This document shows positions 1 through 4,520 of a DNA stretch of 5,263 nucleotides, piece by piece; positions within the stretch are counted from its first letter, which is position 1, and every line of letters starts with the position of its first letter. The notes beneath the pieces are model-generated. The model worked only from the letters and a program-made list of their open reading frames with translations. It ran no database searches and had not been told where the DNA came from. Made by a program: the position numbers and the translations under genes. Source of the stretch: an uncultured Shinella sp. (GTDB lineage: Bacteria > Pseudomonadota > Alphaproteobacteria > Rhizobiales > Rhizobiaceae); contig CAMLOC010000305.1 in NCBI GenBank assembly GCA_946481465.1, positions 1-5,263 on the forward strand, written 5' to 3'.

Positions 1-795
1 GCCGAAGCCGGTGATGACCTCGTCGAAGATCAGCAGGATGCCGTGCTTGTCGCAGGTCGCGCGCAGTTTTTCCAGATAGCCCTTCGGCGGGATCAGCACG
101 CCGGTGGAGCCGGCGACCGGCTCGACGATGCAGGCGGCGATGGTTTCCGCGCCGTGCAGCGCAACCAGCCGTTCGAGGTCATCGGCAAGCTCGGCGCCGT
201 GCTCCGGCTGGCCCTTCACATAGGCGTTCTTCGCAAGGTCATGGGTGTGGCGCAGGTGATCGGAGCCGGGAAGCTGCGGGAAGACGCGGCGGTTGTTGAG
301 AATGCCGCCGACCGAAATGCCGCCGAAGCCGACGCCGTGATAGCCGCGCTCGCGGCCGATGAGGCGCGTGCGCGTGCCCTGGCCGATGGCGCGCTGGTAG
401 GCGATGGCGATCTTCAACGCCGTATCGACCGATTCCGAACCGGAGCCGGTATAGAAGACGCGATCGAGCTTGGCGCCCTCGGGGCCGGGGGCGATCTCGG
501 CCAGCCGCTCGGCGAAATCGAAGGCGACCGCATGGCCCATCTGGAAGGAGGGCGCGAAATCCATCTCGGTGAGCTGGCGTTCGAGCGCGGCGGCGATCTG
601 CCGGCGGCCGTGGCCGGCATTGACGCACCACAGGCCCGCCGTGCCGTCGAGCACGCGGCGGCCATCGGCGCTGGTGTAATACATGCCCTCGGCGGCTGCG
701 AGCAGGCGCGGCGCGGCCTTGAACTGGCGGTTGGCGGTAAACGGCATCCAGTAGCTGTCGAGCACCGGTGCATTGGGCTTGTTGTGAACGTTCAT
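1..795 (-). CDS. omega-amino acid--pyruvate aminotransferase (class III), 3' part beyond window
   Basis: This is the N-terminal 265 residues of a PLP-dependent class-III aminotransferase; the reading frame is still open at base 1. Such enzymes move the amino group of beta-alanine or another omega-amino acid or amine onto pyruvate in the cytosol, giving alanine and an aldehyde or semialdehyde. Visible family signatures are the N-terminal YWMPFTANRQFK (residues 15-26), LDGTAGLWCVNAGHG (49-63), the cofactor-phosphate loop GSGSESVDTALK (117-128), YHG (152-154), IVEPVAGSTGV (223-233) and DEVITGFG (258-265), in which Asp258 would bind the pyridine nitrogen. The catalytic lysine lies beyond the edge; full-length relatives have about 440-450 residues. 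The ATG at 795 is preceded by AGAGGAG (803-809) with a 7-nt gap. The gene is divergent from a PuuR-type regulator, which probably controls it. The family is certain. The exact substrate (beta-alanine, putrescine or another amine) is inferred from N-terminal resemblance to beta-alanine:pyruvate transaminases. Confidence 0.93.
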   Translation of the reverse strand, partial: MNVHNKPNAPVLDSYWMPFTANRQFKAAPRLLAAAEGMYYTSADGRRVLDGTAGLWCVNAGHGRRQIAAALERQLTEMDFAPSFQMGHAVAFDFAERLAEIAPGPEGAKLDRVFYTGSGSESVDTALKIAIAYQRAIGQGTRTRLIGRERGYHGVGFGGISVGGILNNRRVFPQLPGSDHLRHTHDLAKNAYVKGQPEHGAELADDLERLVALHGAETIAACIVEPVAGSTGVLIPPKGYLEKLRATCDKHGILLIFDEVITGFG

Positions 796-861
796 GGCAG
801 ATCTCCTCTGGCTGGCGGGATTGACGCCATGATTTGCGATGCCGAACAAGTCCTTTTCTTC

Positions 862-890
862 TTGACGTCAACCAGTTGAAAATAAAGGAT
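862..890 (+). promoter_or_regulatory. possible sigma70-type promoter of the PuuR-type regulator
   Basis: TTGACG (862-867), a 17-nt spacer and AAGGAT (885-890) give a good -35 and a poor -10. This would place the transcript start about 45 nt before the ATG at 941. The -35 is embedded in the palindrome TTGACGTCAA, so a bound regulator would block it. The call is weak because the -10 is poor. Confidence 0.35.
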
Positions 891-911
891 ATGGGTTGAT
901 CGATTTTCGAT
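862..911. promoter_or_regulatory. cluster of inverted repeats, candidate operator between aminotransferase and regulator
   Basis: Three dyads lie in 50 bp of the divergent intergenic region. They are TTGACGTCAA (862-871, perfect), TCAAC-CA-GTTGA (868-879, overlapping the first) and ATCGA-TTT-TCGAT (899-911). HTH regulators of the PuuR/XRE type bind short dyads as dimers and often repress their own gene and a divergent catabolic gene. That one or more of these is the operator is inferred from position and symmetry. Confidence 0.4.
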
Positions 912-940
912 ATTCCGAACATCTAGAACAGGAAATGGCC

Positions 941-1489
941 ATGTCGGTCGATATCGGGGGCAGGCTGCGCCATCTGCGCATGGCCCACAATCTCTCCCAG
1001 CGCGAGCTGGCCAAGCGCGCCGGCGTCACCAATTCGACGATCTCGCTGATCGAATCGAACGCCTCAAACCCGTCGGTCGGCGCGTTGAAGCGCATCCTCG
1101 ACGGCATCCCGATCGGGCTGGCGGAATTCTTCGCCTTCGAGCCCGACCGTCCGAAGAAGGCCTTCTACCGGGCGGACGAGCTGACGGAGATCGGCAAGGG
1201 CGGGATTTCCTACCGGCAGGTCGGCGACAATCTTTTCGGCCGCAGCCTGCAGATCCTGAAGGAGTGCTACCAGCCCGGCGCGGACACGGGAAAGGTGCCG
1301 CTGGTGCACGAAGGCGAGGAGGGCGGCATCGTGCTGTCGGGCCGGCTGGAAGTGACCGTCGACGACGAGCGCCGCATCCTCGGCCCGGGCGACGCCTATT
1401 ATTTCGAGAGCCGCCGTCCGCATCGCTTCCGCTGCGTCGGCCCGGTGCCCTGCGAGGTCATCAGCGCCTGCACCCCGCCCACCTTCTAA
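941..1489 (+). CDS. PuuR-type HTH/cupin transcriptional regulator
   Basis: This is a 182-aa cytosolic DNA-binding regulator with an N-terminal XRE-type helix-turn-helix (about residues 5-62, core LSQRELAKRAGVTNSTISLIE) and a C-terminal cupin_2 sensor domain (about 105-178). The cupin shows LVHEGEEGG (121-129) and the second-motif stretch GPGDAYYFESRRPHRF (148-163). Its C-terminus ISACTPPTF closely resembles the ISAHTPTTF end of Escherichia coli PuuR (185 aa), the repressor of putrescine use. The ATG at 941 is chosen because it gives the family N-terminus and has AGGAA about 6 nt upstream. An in-frame ATG at 935 and a TTG at 896 are also open but add residues outside the domain. The divergent aminotransferase is the obvious target. 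The inducer could be a polyamine or an omega-amino acid and cannot be read from the sequence. Confidence 0.9.
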   Translation: MSVDIGGRLRHLRMAHNLSQRELAKRAGVTNSTISLIESNASNPSVGALKRILDGIPIGLAEFFAFEPDRPKKAFYRADELTEIGKGGISYRQVGDNLFGRSLQILKECYQPGADTGKVPLVHEGEEGGIVLSGRLEVTVDDERRILGPGDAYYFESRRPHRFRCVGPVPCEVISACTPPTF

Positions 1490-1497
1490 GCGAAGGG

Positions 1498-1531
1498 GGC
1501 GACGGCGCCCGATCGTTCGCGCCGTCGCCTT
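1498..1531 (+). terminator. hairpin between convergent regulator and phyR genes
   Basis: An 11-bp perfect GC-rich stem (1498-1508 pairs with 1519-1529) has a 10-nt loop and sits 8 nt after the regulator's stop codon. It is followed by only TTGTCC, so it is a modest intrinsic terminator for the plus strand. Read leftward from phyR the stem is followed by C residues, so it is less convincing in that direction. Confidence 0.6.
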
Positions 1532-1543
1532 GTCCGTTCCGGC

Positions 1544-2344
1544 TCAGGCCGATTTCGCCAGCCGCGCCTGCTCGTCGAAGAACAGCGCCTGGCTGATCAG
1601 CGCCTTCACCATGTCGGGGTTGAACGGCTTGGTGACGAGGAAGGCGGGTTCCGGCTTCTCGCCGGTCAGGAGCCGCTCCGGGAAGGCGGTGATGAAGATG
1701 ACGGGGATCGTGCTGTTCTTCAGGATGTCGTTGACGGCATCGATGCCCGAGCTGCCGTCGGCGAGCTGGATATCGGCCAGCACCATGCGCGGCGAGGTGC
1801 GGTGGTAGAGTTCGACCGCCTCCGAATGGGTGCGCGCGATGCCCGTCACATTGTGGCCGAGGCCCTTCACCATGTCCTCGATGTCCATGGCGATCAGCGG
1901 CTCGTCCTCGATGATCATGATATCGGTCGCCACCTGCCGCGAGATGTCGCGCGAGGCTTCGTCGAGCAGGGCGCCGAAGCGTTCTTCCGACACGTCGAGA
2001 ATGTCCGCGCCCTCGGCAAGGTCGAAGCCTTCGACGGCGACCAGCAGGAAGGCCTTGCGTTCCGCCGGGGGCAGGTTGGCAAGGTTGGCGGCCGCCTGGC
2101 GCTCCCAGCCGAAGGGGGAGGTGTTCTCCGGCAGCGTCACGTCGAGGTTCTCGAACAGCGTGCAATAGAGCCGGTAGAGCGCGATCCGGTCGCTCCGGCC
2201 CTCCGGATAGAGCGAGATATCGGCGACCAGCGCTTCAAGCATGGCCGCGACATAGGCGTCGCCCGAGGTCTGGGAGCCCGTCACGGCACGGGAAAACCGC
2301 CTCAGATAGGCGAGATGCGGTGCGATACGGGTGGAAAGTGACAT
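1544..2344 (-). CDS. phyR: PhyR general-stress response regulator (anti-anti-sigma factor)
   Basis: This 266-aa cytosolic protein is the switch of the alphaproteobacterial general stress response. When phosphorylated, its sigma-like domain binds the anti-sigma factor NepR and frees an EcfG sigma factor. The N-terminal part (about residues 1-135) is the sigma-factor mimic, with the sigma4-like stretch LPPAERKAFLLVAVEGFDLAE (91-111). The C-terminal part (about 140-260) is a receiver domain with acidic residues E146/D147, phosphoacceptor D191 in LADIQL, T219 in FITAFPERLLTG and K239 in TKPF. All receiver active-site residues are present, so it should be phosphorylatable. The length is typical of the family. 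The ATG at 2344 has GGGAG (2351-2355) 6 nt upstream. It is divergent from nepR, the usual arrangement. In Sinorhizobium the equivalents are called RsiB1/RsiB2. No cognate histidine kinase is present in the window. Confidence 0.95.
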   Translation of the reverse strand: MSLSTRIAPHLAYLRRFSRAVTGSQTSGDAYVAAMLEALVADISLYPEGRSDRIALYRLYCTLFENLDVTLPENTSPFGWERQAAANLANLPPAERKAFLLVAVEGFDLAEGADILDVSEERFGALLDEASRDISRQVATDIMIIEDEPLIAMDIEDMVKGLGHNVTGIARTHSEAVELYHRTSPRMVLADIQLADGSSGIDAVNDILKNSTIPVIFITAFPERLLTGEKPEPAFLVTKPFNPDMVKALISQALFFDEQARLAKSA

Positions 2345-2362
2345 TTAGTTCTCCCTGAATAT

Positions 2363-2407
2363 GTTCCGCATCGGAACCGTTTCCGCTAGAGTTCATCATA
2401 CGGAAAC
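2363..2407. promoter_or_regulatory. phyR-nepR intergenic region with repeated CGGAA(C) half-sites
   Basis: The divergent region holds a perfect 15-bp inverted repeat GTTCCG-CAT-CGGAAC (2363-2377), an overlapping CGGAA-CCGT-TTCCG (2372-2385) and a further CGGAAAC (2401-2407). The half-sites look like EcfG -35 elements (GGAAC) on both strands, but none has a GTT-type -10 at 16-17 nt. They may be remnants of such promoters or a binding site for another factor. On the plus strand TTGGTA (2411) and TGCTAT (2434) form only a weak sigma70-like match ahead of nepR. Confidence 0.4.
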
Positions 2408-2469
2408 CTATTGGTAGCATTCTAAGTCTGACTTGCTATTGGGTATCTTGGGCAAAAGGAAGATAGCGA

Positions 2470-2691
2470 GTGGCATCGGATGGAAACAAGACCATGATCG
2501 AGCCCGGTAAAGAAAAGAAGCGCGCGGGACGGGGTTCGCCCGTCAAGGCGGCGTTCGACCCGAACGGTCCCGTCGGCCGCAAGCTCAAATCCTTCTACGA
2601 CGTCATCGAGACGGAACCCGTGCCCGATCGCCTTCTCGATCTTCTGGAAAAGCTCGACGAGGCCGAGCGCAGGGCCAAGAGCGGTTCCTGA
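2470..2691 (+). CDS. nepR: NepR-family anti-sigma factor
   Basis: This is a 73-aa soluble anti-sigma factor that sequesters an EcfG-type sigma factor in unstressed cells and is itself captured by phosphorylated PhyR. The family core is clear: GPVGRKLKSFYDVIETEPVP (33-52) followed by DRLLDLLEKLDEAE (53-66), the two helices that grip sigma or PhyR. The N-terminal 30 residues are charged and probably disordered, as in relatives. The GTG at 2470 is preferred because AAGGAAG (2456-2462) lies 7 nt upstream; the ATG at 2494 would give a 65-aa protein that still contains the whole domain. It pairs with divergent phyR. An ecfG sigma gene is often found directly downstream of nepR but is missing here: the next gene is on the opposite strand beyond a terminator. 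Confidence 0.92.
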   Translation: MASDGNKTMIEPGKEKKRAGRGSPVKAAFDPNGPVGRKLKSFYDVIETEPVPDRLLDLLEKLDEAERRAKSGS

Positions 2692-2747
2692 AAACATTCC
2701 GTCCTTCCGGTTTCTTGCCCGGTTTCTCACCAAGTTCCAGACATCAA

Positions 2748-2771
2748 GAAACGGGCCCGAGGGCCCGTTTC
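2748..2771. terminator. bidirectional terminator between nepR and the lipoprotein gene
   Basis: GAAACGGGCCC (2748-2758) pairs perfectly with GGGCCCGTTTC (2761-2771) around a very short GA loop, so in practice the innermost pair opens. The A and T ends of the arms give a short U-tract in either direction. It lies between two convergent genes, 56 nt after the nepR stop and 21 nt after the lipoprotein stop. Confidence 0.75.
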
Positions 2772-2792
2772 CCGTTTGAGATCGTCGTCGTG

Positions 2793-3053
2793 TCAGCGGC
2801 AGCGCGCTTCGTAGCGGCGGCCGTAGCGGTCGCGGTAGATGCAGTAGCCGCTGCGGTCGGAGCGGGCGATGAGATAGCCCGCGGCGCCGCCGATCGCGGC
2901 CCCCGCAAGCGCGCCGCCGGCGCGGCCCGTGACGACGCCGCCGATGATGGCACCCGTGCCCGCACCGATCGCGGTGCCGCGTTCGGTCTGGGTGCAGGCG
3001 GTGAGCGTCACCGTGGAGGCGACGAGGGCAAGCGCGATGATGGTGTTCTTCAT
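2793..3053 (-). CDS. small glycine-zipper lipoprotein
   Basis: This is an 86-aa envelope protein. The N-terminus is a lipoprotein signal peptide: MKN, a hydrophobic stretch (residues 4-16) and lipobox LTAC with Cys20 as the lipidated residue. Residues 26-60 form a glycine-zipper segment with many GxxxG-spaced glycines (GTAIGAGTGAIIGGVVTG, then GGALAGAAIGGAAG), as in the 17-kDa surface antigen/YMGG-like families. The C-terminal tail (65-86) is basic and Tyr/Arg-rich with two cysteines (C71, C85). The ATG at 3053 has AGGAG (3062-3066) 8 nt upstream. It begins 28 nt after the DUF3309 stop on the same strand, so the two are probably co-transcribed from the EcfG-type promoter at 3284-3308. Outer-membrane anchoring is inferred because residue 21 is Thr rather than Asp. 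The biochemical role is unknown. Confidence 0.85.
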   Translation of the reverse strand: MKNTIIALALVASTVTLTACTQTERGTAIGAGTGAIIGGVVTGRAGGALAGAAIGGAAGYLIARSDRSGYCIYRDRYGRRYEARCR

Positions 3054-3081
3054 GGTTCCGGCTCCTGGCTTGGTTCGGGGA

Positions 3082-3237
3082 TCAGATACGTCCCATGAGG
3101 ACGAGGATGAGAAGGATGAGCACGATCAGGCCGAGGCCGCCGGAAGGGCCGTAGCCCCAGCCCCGGCTGTATCCCCAGTTCGGCAGGGCGCCGATCAGAA
3201 GCAGGATGAGAATGACGAGGAGAATGGTGCTGAGCAT
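3082..3237 (-). CDS. DUF3309 family small membrane protein
   Basis: This is a 51-aa peptide too short for most gene calls. Residues 1-18 are a hydrophobic segment (MLSTILLVILILLLIGAL), followed by PNWGYSRGWGYGPSGG (19-34), rich in Gly, Trp and Tyr. A second hydrophobic segment (35-48, LGLIVLILLILVLM) ends in GRI. This hydrophobic-WGYGPSGG-hydrophobic layout is typical of DUF3309 proteins, widespread in Proteobacteria and of unknown function. The ATG at 3237 has AAAGGAAG (3243-3250) 5 nt upstream. It is the first gene after a perfect EcfG-type promoter and lies 28 nt ahead of the glycine-zipper lipoprotein, so both are probably general-stress genes. Membrane location is inferred from the two hydrophobic stretches. 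Confidence 0.85.
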   Translation of the reverse strand: MLSTILLVILILLLIGALPNWGYSRGWGYGPSGGLGLIVLILLILVLMGRI

Positions 3238-3283
3238 CGGTGCTTCCTTTCACGTCCGGTTCGCTTTCGAGCGATGGGCCGAC

Positions 3284-3308
3284 AACGGGCCGCAACGGCT
3301 TTTGTTCC
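3284..3308 (-). promoter_or_regulatory. EcfG/RpoE2-type general-stress promoter for DUF3309-lipoprotein operon
   Basis: On the minus strand GGAAC (3308-3304), exactly 16 nt and CGTT (3287-3284) match the EcfG consensus perfectly. The predicted start is about 40 nt before the DUF3309 ATG at 3237. A SigmaEcfG released by PhyR-NepR partner switching would be expected to read it. Confidence 0.8.
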
Positions 3309-3342
3309 CGAAAATGTGACGGTGCCGTCATAGCTCCGAGCT

Positions 3343-3367
3343 GGAACTTTCATGGCCCCCTTCCGTT
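3343..3367 (+). promoter_or_regulatory. EcfG/RpoE2-type general-stress promoter for the 112-aa gene
   Basis: GGAAC (3343-3347), a 16-nt spacer and CGTT (3364-3367) are a perfect match to the EcfG consensus, ending 53 nt before the ATG at 3421. It stands back to back with the minus-strand promoter at 3284-3308, with 34 bp between the two -35 elements. Confidence 0.8.
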
Positions 3368-3420
3368 TCCTGCCCGATCCGATGGCCCCGACGGGTGCCC
3401 GATAGGTGATGGAGAGTGAA

Positions 3421-3759
3421 ATGGAACACATAGCCGCAATCATGCTTCTGGTCGGCTGCAGCCATGGCGGCCTCACCTGCGAAGAACTCCCGACGCCCCA
3501 GGTGGCGTTCGAGACCATGGAGGACTGCGTCGGGGCGCTGCCCGCCGCGCTCGGCGGGGCAGGGGCCGGCAAGCGCATCGTGCATGGCCGCTGCGCGGTC
3601 GTCGATCCGGCCTGGGTCGAGGAAGACGTCGAGATCGACTGGCGCCTCACGCGAAAGAACGGCCTCGAGGTCCATGTCCGGCAGGTCCAGCCGCCGGCAG
3701 GCGACGTCATCGTCGCCGACAACGCCCATCCGGCCGAGACGGCCGCGCGGATGCACTGA
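3421..3759 (+). CDS. uncharacterised 112-aa protein, probable general-stress gene
   Basis: I do not recognise a named family. The protein has a short hydrophobic N-terminus (residues 4-12) leading to LVGC (10-13). This resembles a lipobox but lacks the positive N-terminal residues and length of a normal signal peptide, so lipidation is doubtful. Four cysteines (C13, C20, C36, C58) could form two disulfides if it is exported. The N-terminal half contains SHGGLTCEELPTPQVAFETM (14-33) and the C-terminal half is acidic, then mixed charge (VDPAWVEEDVEIDWRL, 61-76). No membrane segment follows. The ATG at 3421 is chosen because GGAG (3411-3414) lies 6 nt upstream; in-frame starts at 3406 and 3409 have no good ribosome site. 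It is preceded by a perfect EcfG-type promoter and followed by csbD. GC content and codon use match the neighbours and the frame is open throughout, supporting a real gene. Confidence 0.75.
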   Translation: MEHIAAIMLLVGCSHGGLTCEELPTPQVAFETMEDCVGALPAALGGAGAGKRIVHGRCAVVDPAWVEEDVEIDWRLTRKNGLEVHVRQVQPPAGDVIVADNAHPAETAARMH

Positions 3760-3781
3760 CAGGCGCGGGGACAGGCGCGGG
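3758..3781 (+). repeat. perfect 12-bp tandem duplication
   Basis: GACAGGCGCGGG occurs twice in immediate tandem (3758-3769 and 3770-3781), starting on the second base of the stop codon of the 112-aa gene and running into the -35 element of the csbD promoter. The second copy supplies the left arm of the hairpin at 3772-3798. Confidence 0.85.
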
Positions 3782-3798
3782 AACCTTTCCGGCGCCTG
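3772..3798 (+). terminator. hairpin overlapping the csbD promoter, possible terminator of upstream gene
   Basis: CAGGCGC (3772-3778) pairs with GCGCCTG (3792-3798). Inside it, GGAA (3780-3783) pairs with TTCC (3787-3790) across one G-G mismatch. The stem lies 13 nt after the upstream stop codon and is followed by CCGGTTTCCTT, a poor U-tract. It could slow read-through into csbD. It contains the GGAAC -35 element of the promoter. Confidence 0.45.
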
Positions 3799-3804
3799 CC
3801 GGTT
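3780..3804 (+). promoter_or_regulatory. EcfG/RpoE2-type promoter for csbD (near-consensus)
   Basis: GGAAC (3780-3784), a 16-nt spacer and GGTT (3801-3804) match the consensus except for the first base of the -10. The strictly conserved part described for Sinorhizobium RpoE2 (GGAAC-N18/19-TT) is met. The -10 ends 48 nt before the csbD ATG. Confidence 0.65.
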
Positions 3805-3852
3805 TCCTTCTCATCAACATCATGCGTTCAACGCAACGGAAAGGACAGCGAC

Positions 3853-4050
3853 ATGAACTGGGACATCATCGAAGGCAAGTGGAACGAGTACAAGGGCAAG
3901 GCCCAGGCCCAGTGGGGCAAGCTTACCGACGACGACCTCGATGTCATCAAGGGGCGCCGGGTCGAACTCTCGGGCAAGATCCAGCAGCGTTACGGCCTCG
4001 CCAAGGAGGAGGCCGAGCGGCAGATCGACGACTGGACGCGCCGTCACTAG
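3853..4050 (+). CDS. CsbD family stress protein
   Basis: This 65-aa hydrophilic, charged protein is of the CsbD type, small cytosolic proteins named after a sigmaB-controlled gene of Bacillus subtilis and common among stress regulons; their molecular function is unknown. Family features are the opening MNWDIIEGKWNEYKGKAQAQ (1-20), WGKLTDDDLDVIKG (21-34) and a C-terminal helix KEEAERQIDDW (51-61). Four tryptophans (W3, W10, W21, W61) are spaced as expected for the four-helix fold. The ATG at 3853 has AAGGA (3841-3845) 7 nt upstream and gives the typical family N-terminus and length. It is a single-gene unit between an EcfG-type promoter and a strong hairpin, which fits induction by the PhyR/NepR system. 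Confidence 0.92.
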   Translation: MNWDIIEGKWNEYKGKAQAQWGKLTDDDLDVIKGRRVELSGKIQQRYGLAKEEAERQIDDWTRRH

Positions 4051-4080
4051 ACGGTCGCCGACCACATCGCTCACCGCTCC

Positions 4081-4110
4081 TGCCGCCGCAGCCGAAAGGC
4101 TGCGGCGGCA
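4081..4110 (+). terminator. strong terminator hairpin after csbD
   Basis: A 13-bp perfect stem (4081-4093 with 4098-4110), almost all G-C, is closed by a stable GAAA tetraloop 30 nt after the csbD stop. It is followed by TTGCGTTT, a broken U-tract. Confidence 0.75.
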
Positions 4111-4164
4111 TTGCGTTTGAAGCGAAGGCGTCGTTCCAAAAGCGTTCTCTCCGGCCTGTTTCGC

Positions 4165-4189
4165 GGAACCTTTTTCATCCCCCCTCGTT
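4165..4189 (+). promoter_or_regulatory. EcfG/RpoE2-type general-stress promoter for the DUF1328 gene
   Basis: GGAAC (4165-4169), a 16-nt spacer and CGTT (4186-4189) match the consensus perfectly; the -10 ends 30 nt before the ATG at 4220. The spacer resembles that of the promoter at 3343: both contain TTTCAT followed by a run of C, and both continue as CGTTTC. Confidence 0.82.
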
Positions 4190-4219
4190 TCTCCAGCGAT
4201 ACAAAGAAGGAGTTCGAAA

Positions 4220-4384
4220 ATGCTCTACTATGCTGTGGTCTTTCTCGTGATCGCCCTTGTCGCCGGCCTGCTCGGCTTCGGCGGTATCGCCGGCGCATCG
4301 GCCGGCATTGCGCAGGTCCTGTTCTTCGTCTTCCTGGCCCTTCTGGTCCTCTCGCTGATCGCGGGCCTGTTCCGAAGGGCATGA
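4220..4384 (+). CDS. DUF1328 family small membrane protein
   Basis: This 54-aa, very hydrophobic peptide has two membrane segments: about residues 3-18 ([16 protein letters not shown]) and 32-50 ([19 protein letters not shown]). They are joined by the glycine/alanine hinge [13 protein letters not shown] (19-31), and the peptide ends FRRA. This is the standard DUF1328 (YtjA-like) pattern; the function is unknown, and members are commonly reported in stress regulons. The ATG at 4220 has AAGGAG (4207-4212) 7 nt upstream. It is a single-gene unit with its own perfect EcfG-type promoter and a bidirectional terminator, so general-stress control is likely. The basic FRRA end suggests a cytoplasmic C-terminus. 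Confidence 0.92.
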   Translation: MLYYAVVFLVIALVAGLLGFGGIAGASAGIAQVLFFVFLALLVLSLIAGLFRRA

Positions 4385-4406
4385 GGACGAAGCATACCGG
4401 AACAGG

Positions 4407-4438
4407 AAAAGGGCGGCGTTCGCGGACGCCGCCCTTTT
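4407..4438. terminator. intrinsic terminator after the DUF1328 gene
   Basis: AAAAGGGCGGCGT (4407-4419) pairs perfectly with ACGCCGCCCTTTT (4426-4438) around a 6-nt loop, 22 nt after the stop codon. The A-tract and T-tract give a U-run in both directions. This is the clearest terminator in the window. Confidence 0.9.
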
Positions 4439-4520
4439 GCATCTGCGAACTGCCCTTGCAGGGCCCCGTCTCCTTGGTTAACAACGGGTGAATTTGCCGA
4501 ATCCCGTTGGAGCCTGCCCG

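Noticed and set aside
43..879. Long plus-strand open frame of 278 codons opposite the aminotransferase
   Set aside because: It is the antisense shadow of the aminotransferase, whose minus-strand translation shows clear family motifs. The shadow product is Ala/Gly/Arg-rich with no domain.
896..940. Upstream TTG start extending the PuuR-type regulator by 15 residues
   Set aside because: No ribosome binding site precedes it, it lies just after the probable -10, and the added residues are outside the domain. The ATG at 941 fits the family length.
1802..2341. Plus-strand open frames opposite phyR
   Set aside because: They are shadows of phyR, whose receiver and sigma-like domains are complete on the minus strand.
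3822..4250. Alternative plus-strand frame overlapping csbD
   Set aside because: It is out of frame with the recognisable CsbD protein and passes through the strong hairpin at 4081-4110.
4399..4421. GGAAC followed by CGTT upstream of the UPF0114 gene
   Set aside because: The spacer is only 13 nt and the CGTT lies within the terminator stem and loop, so it is not a workable EcfG promoter.
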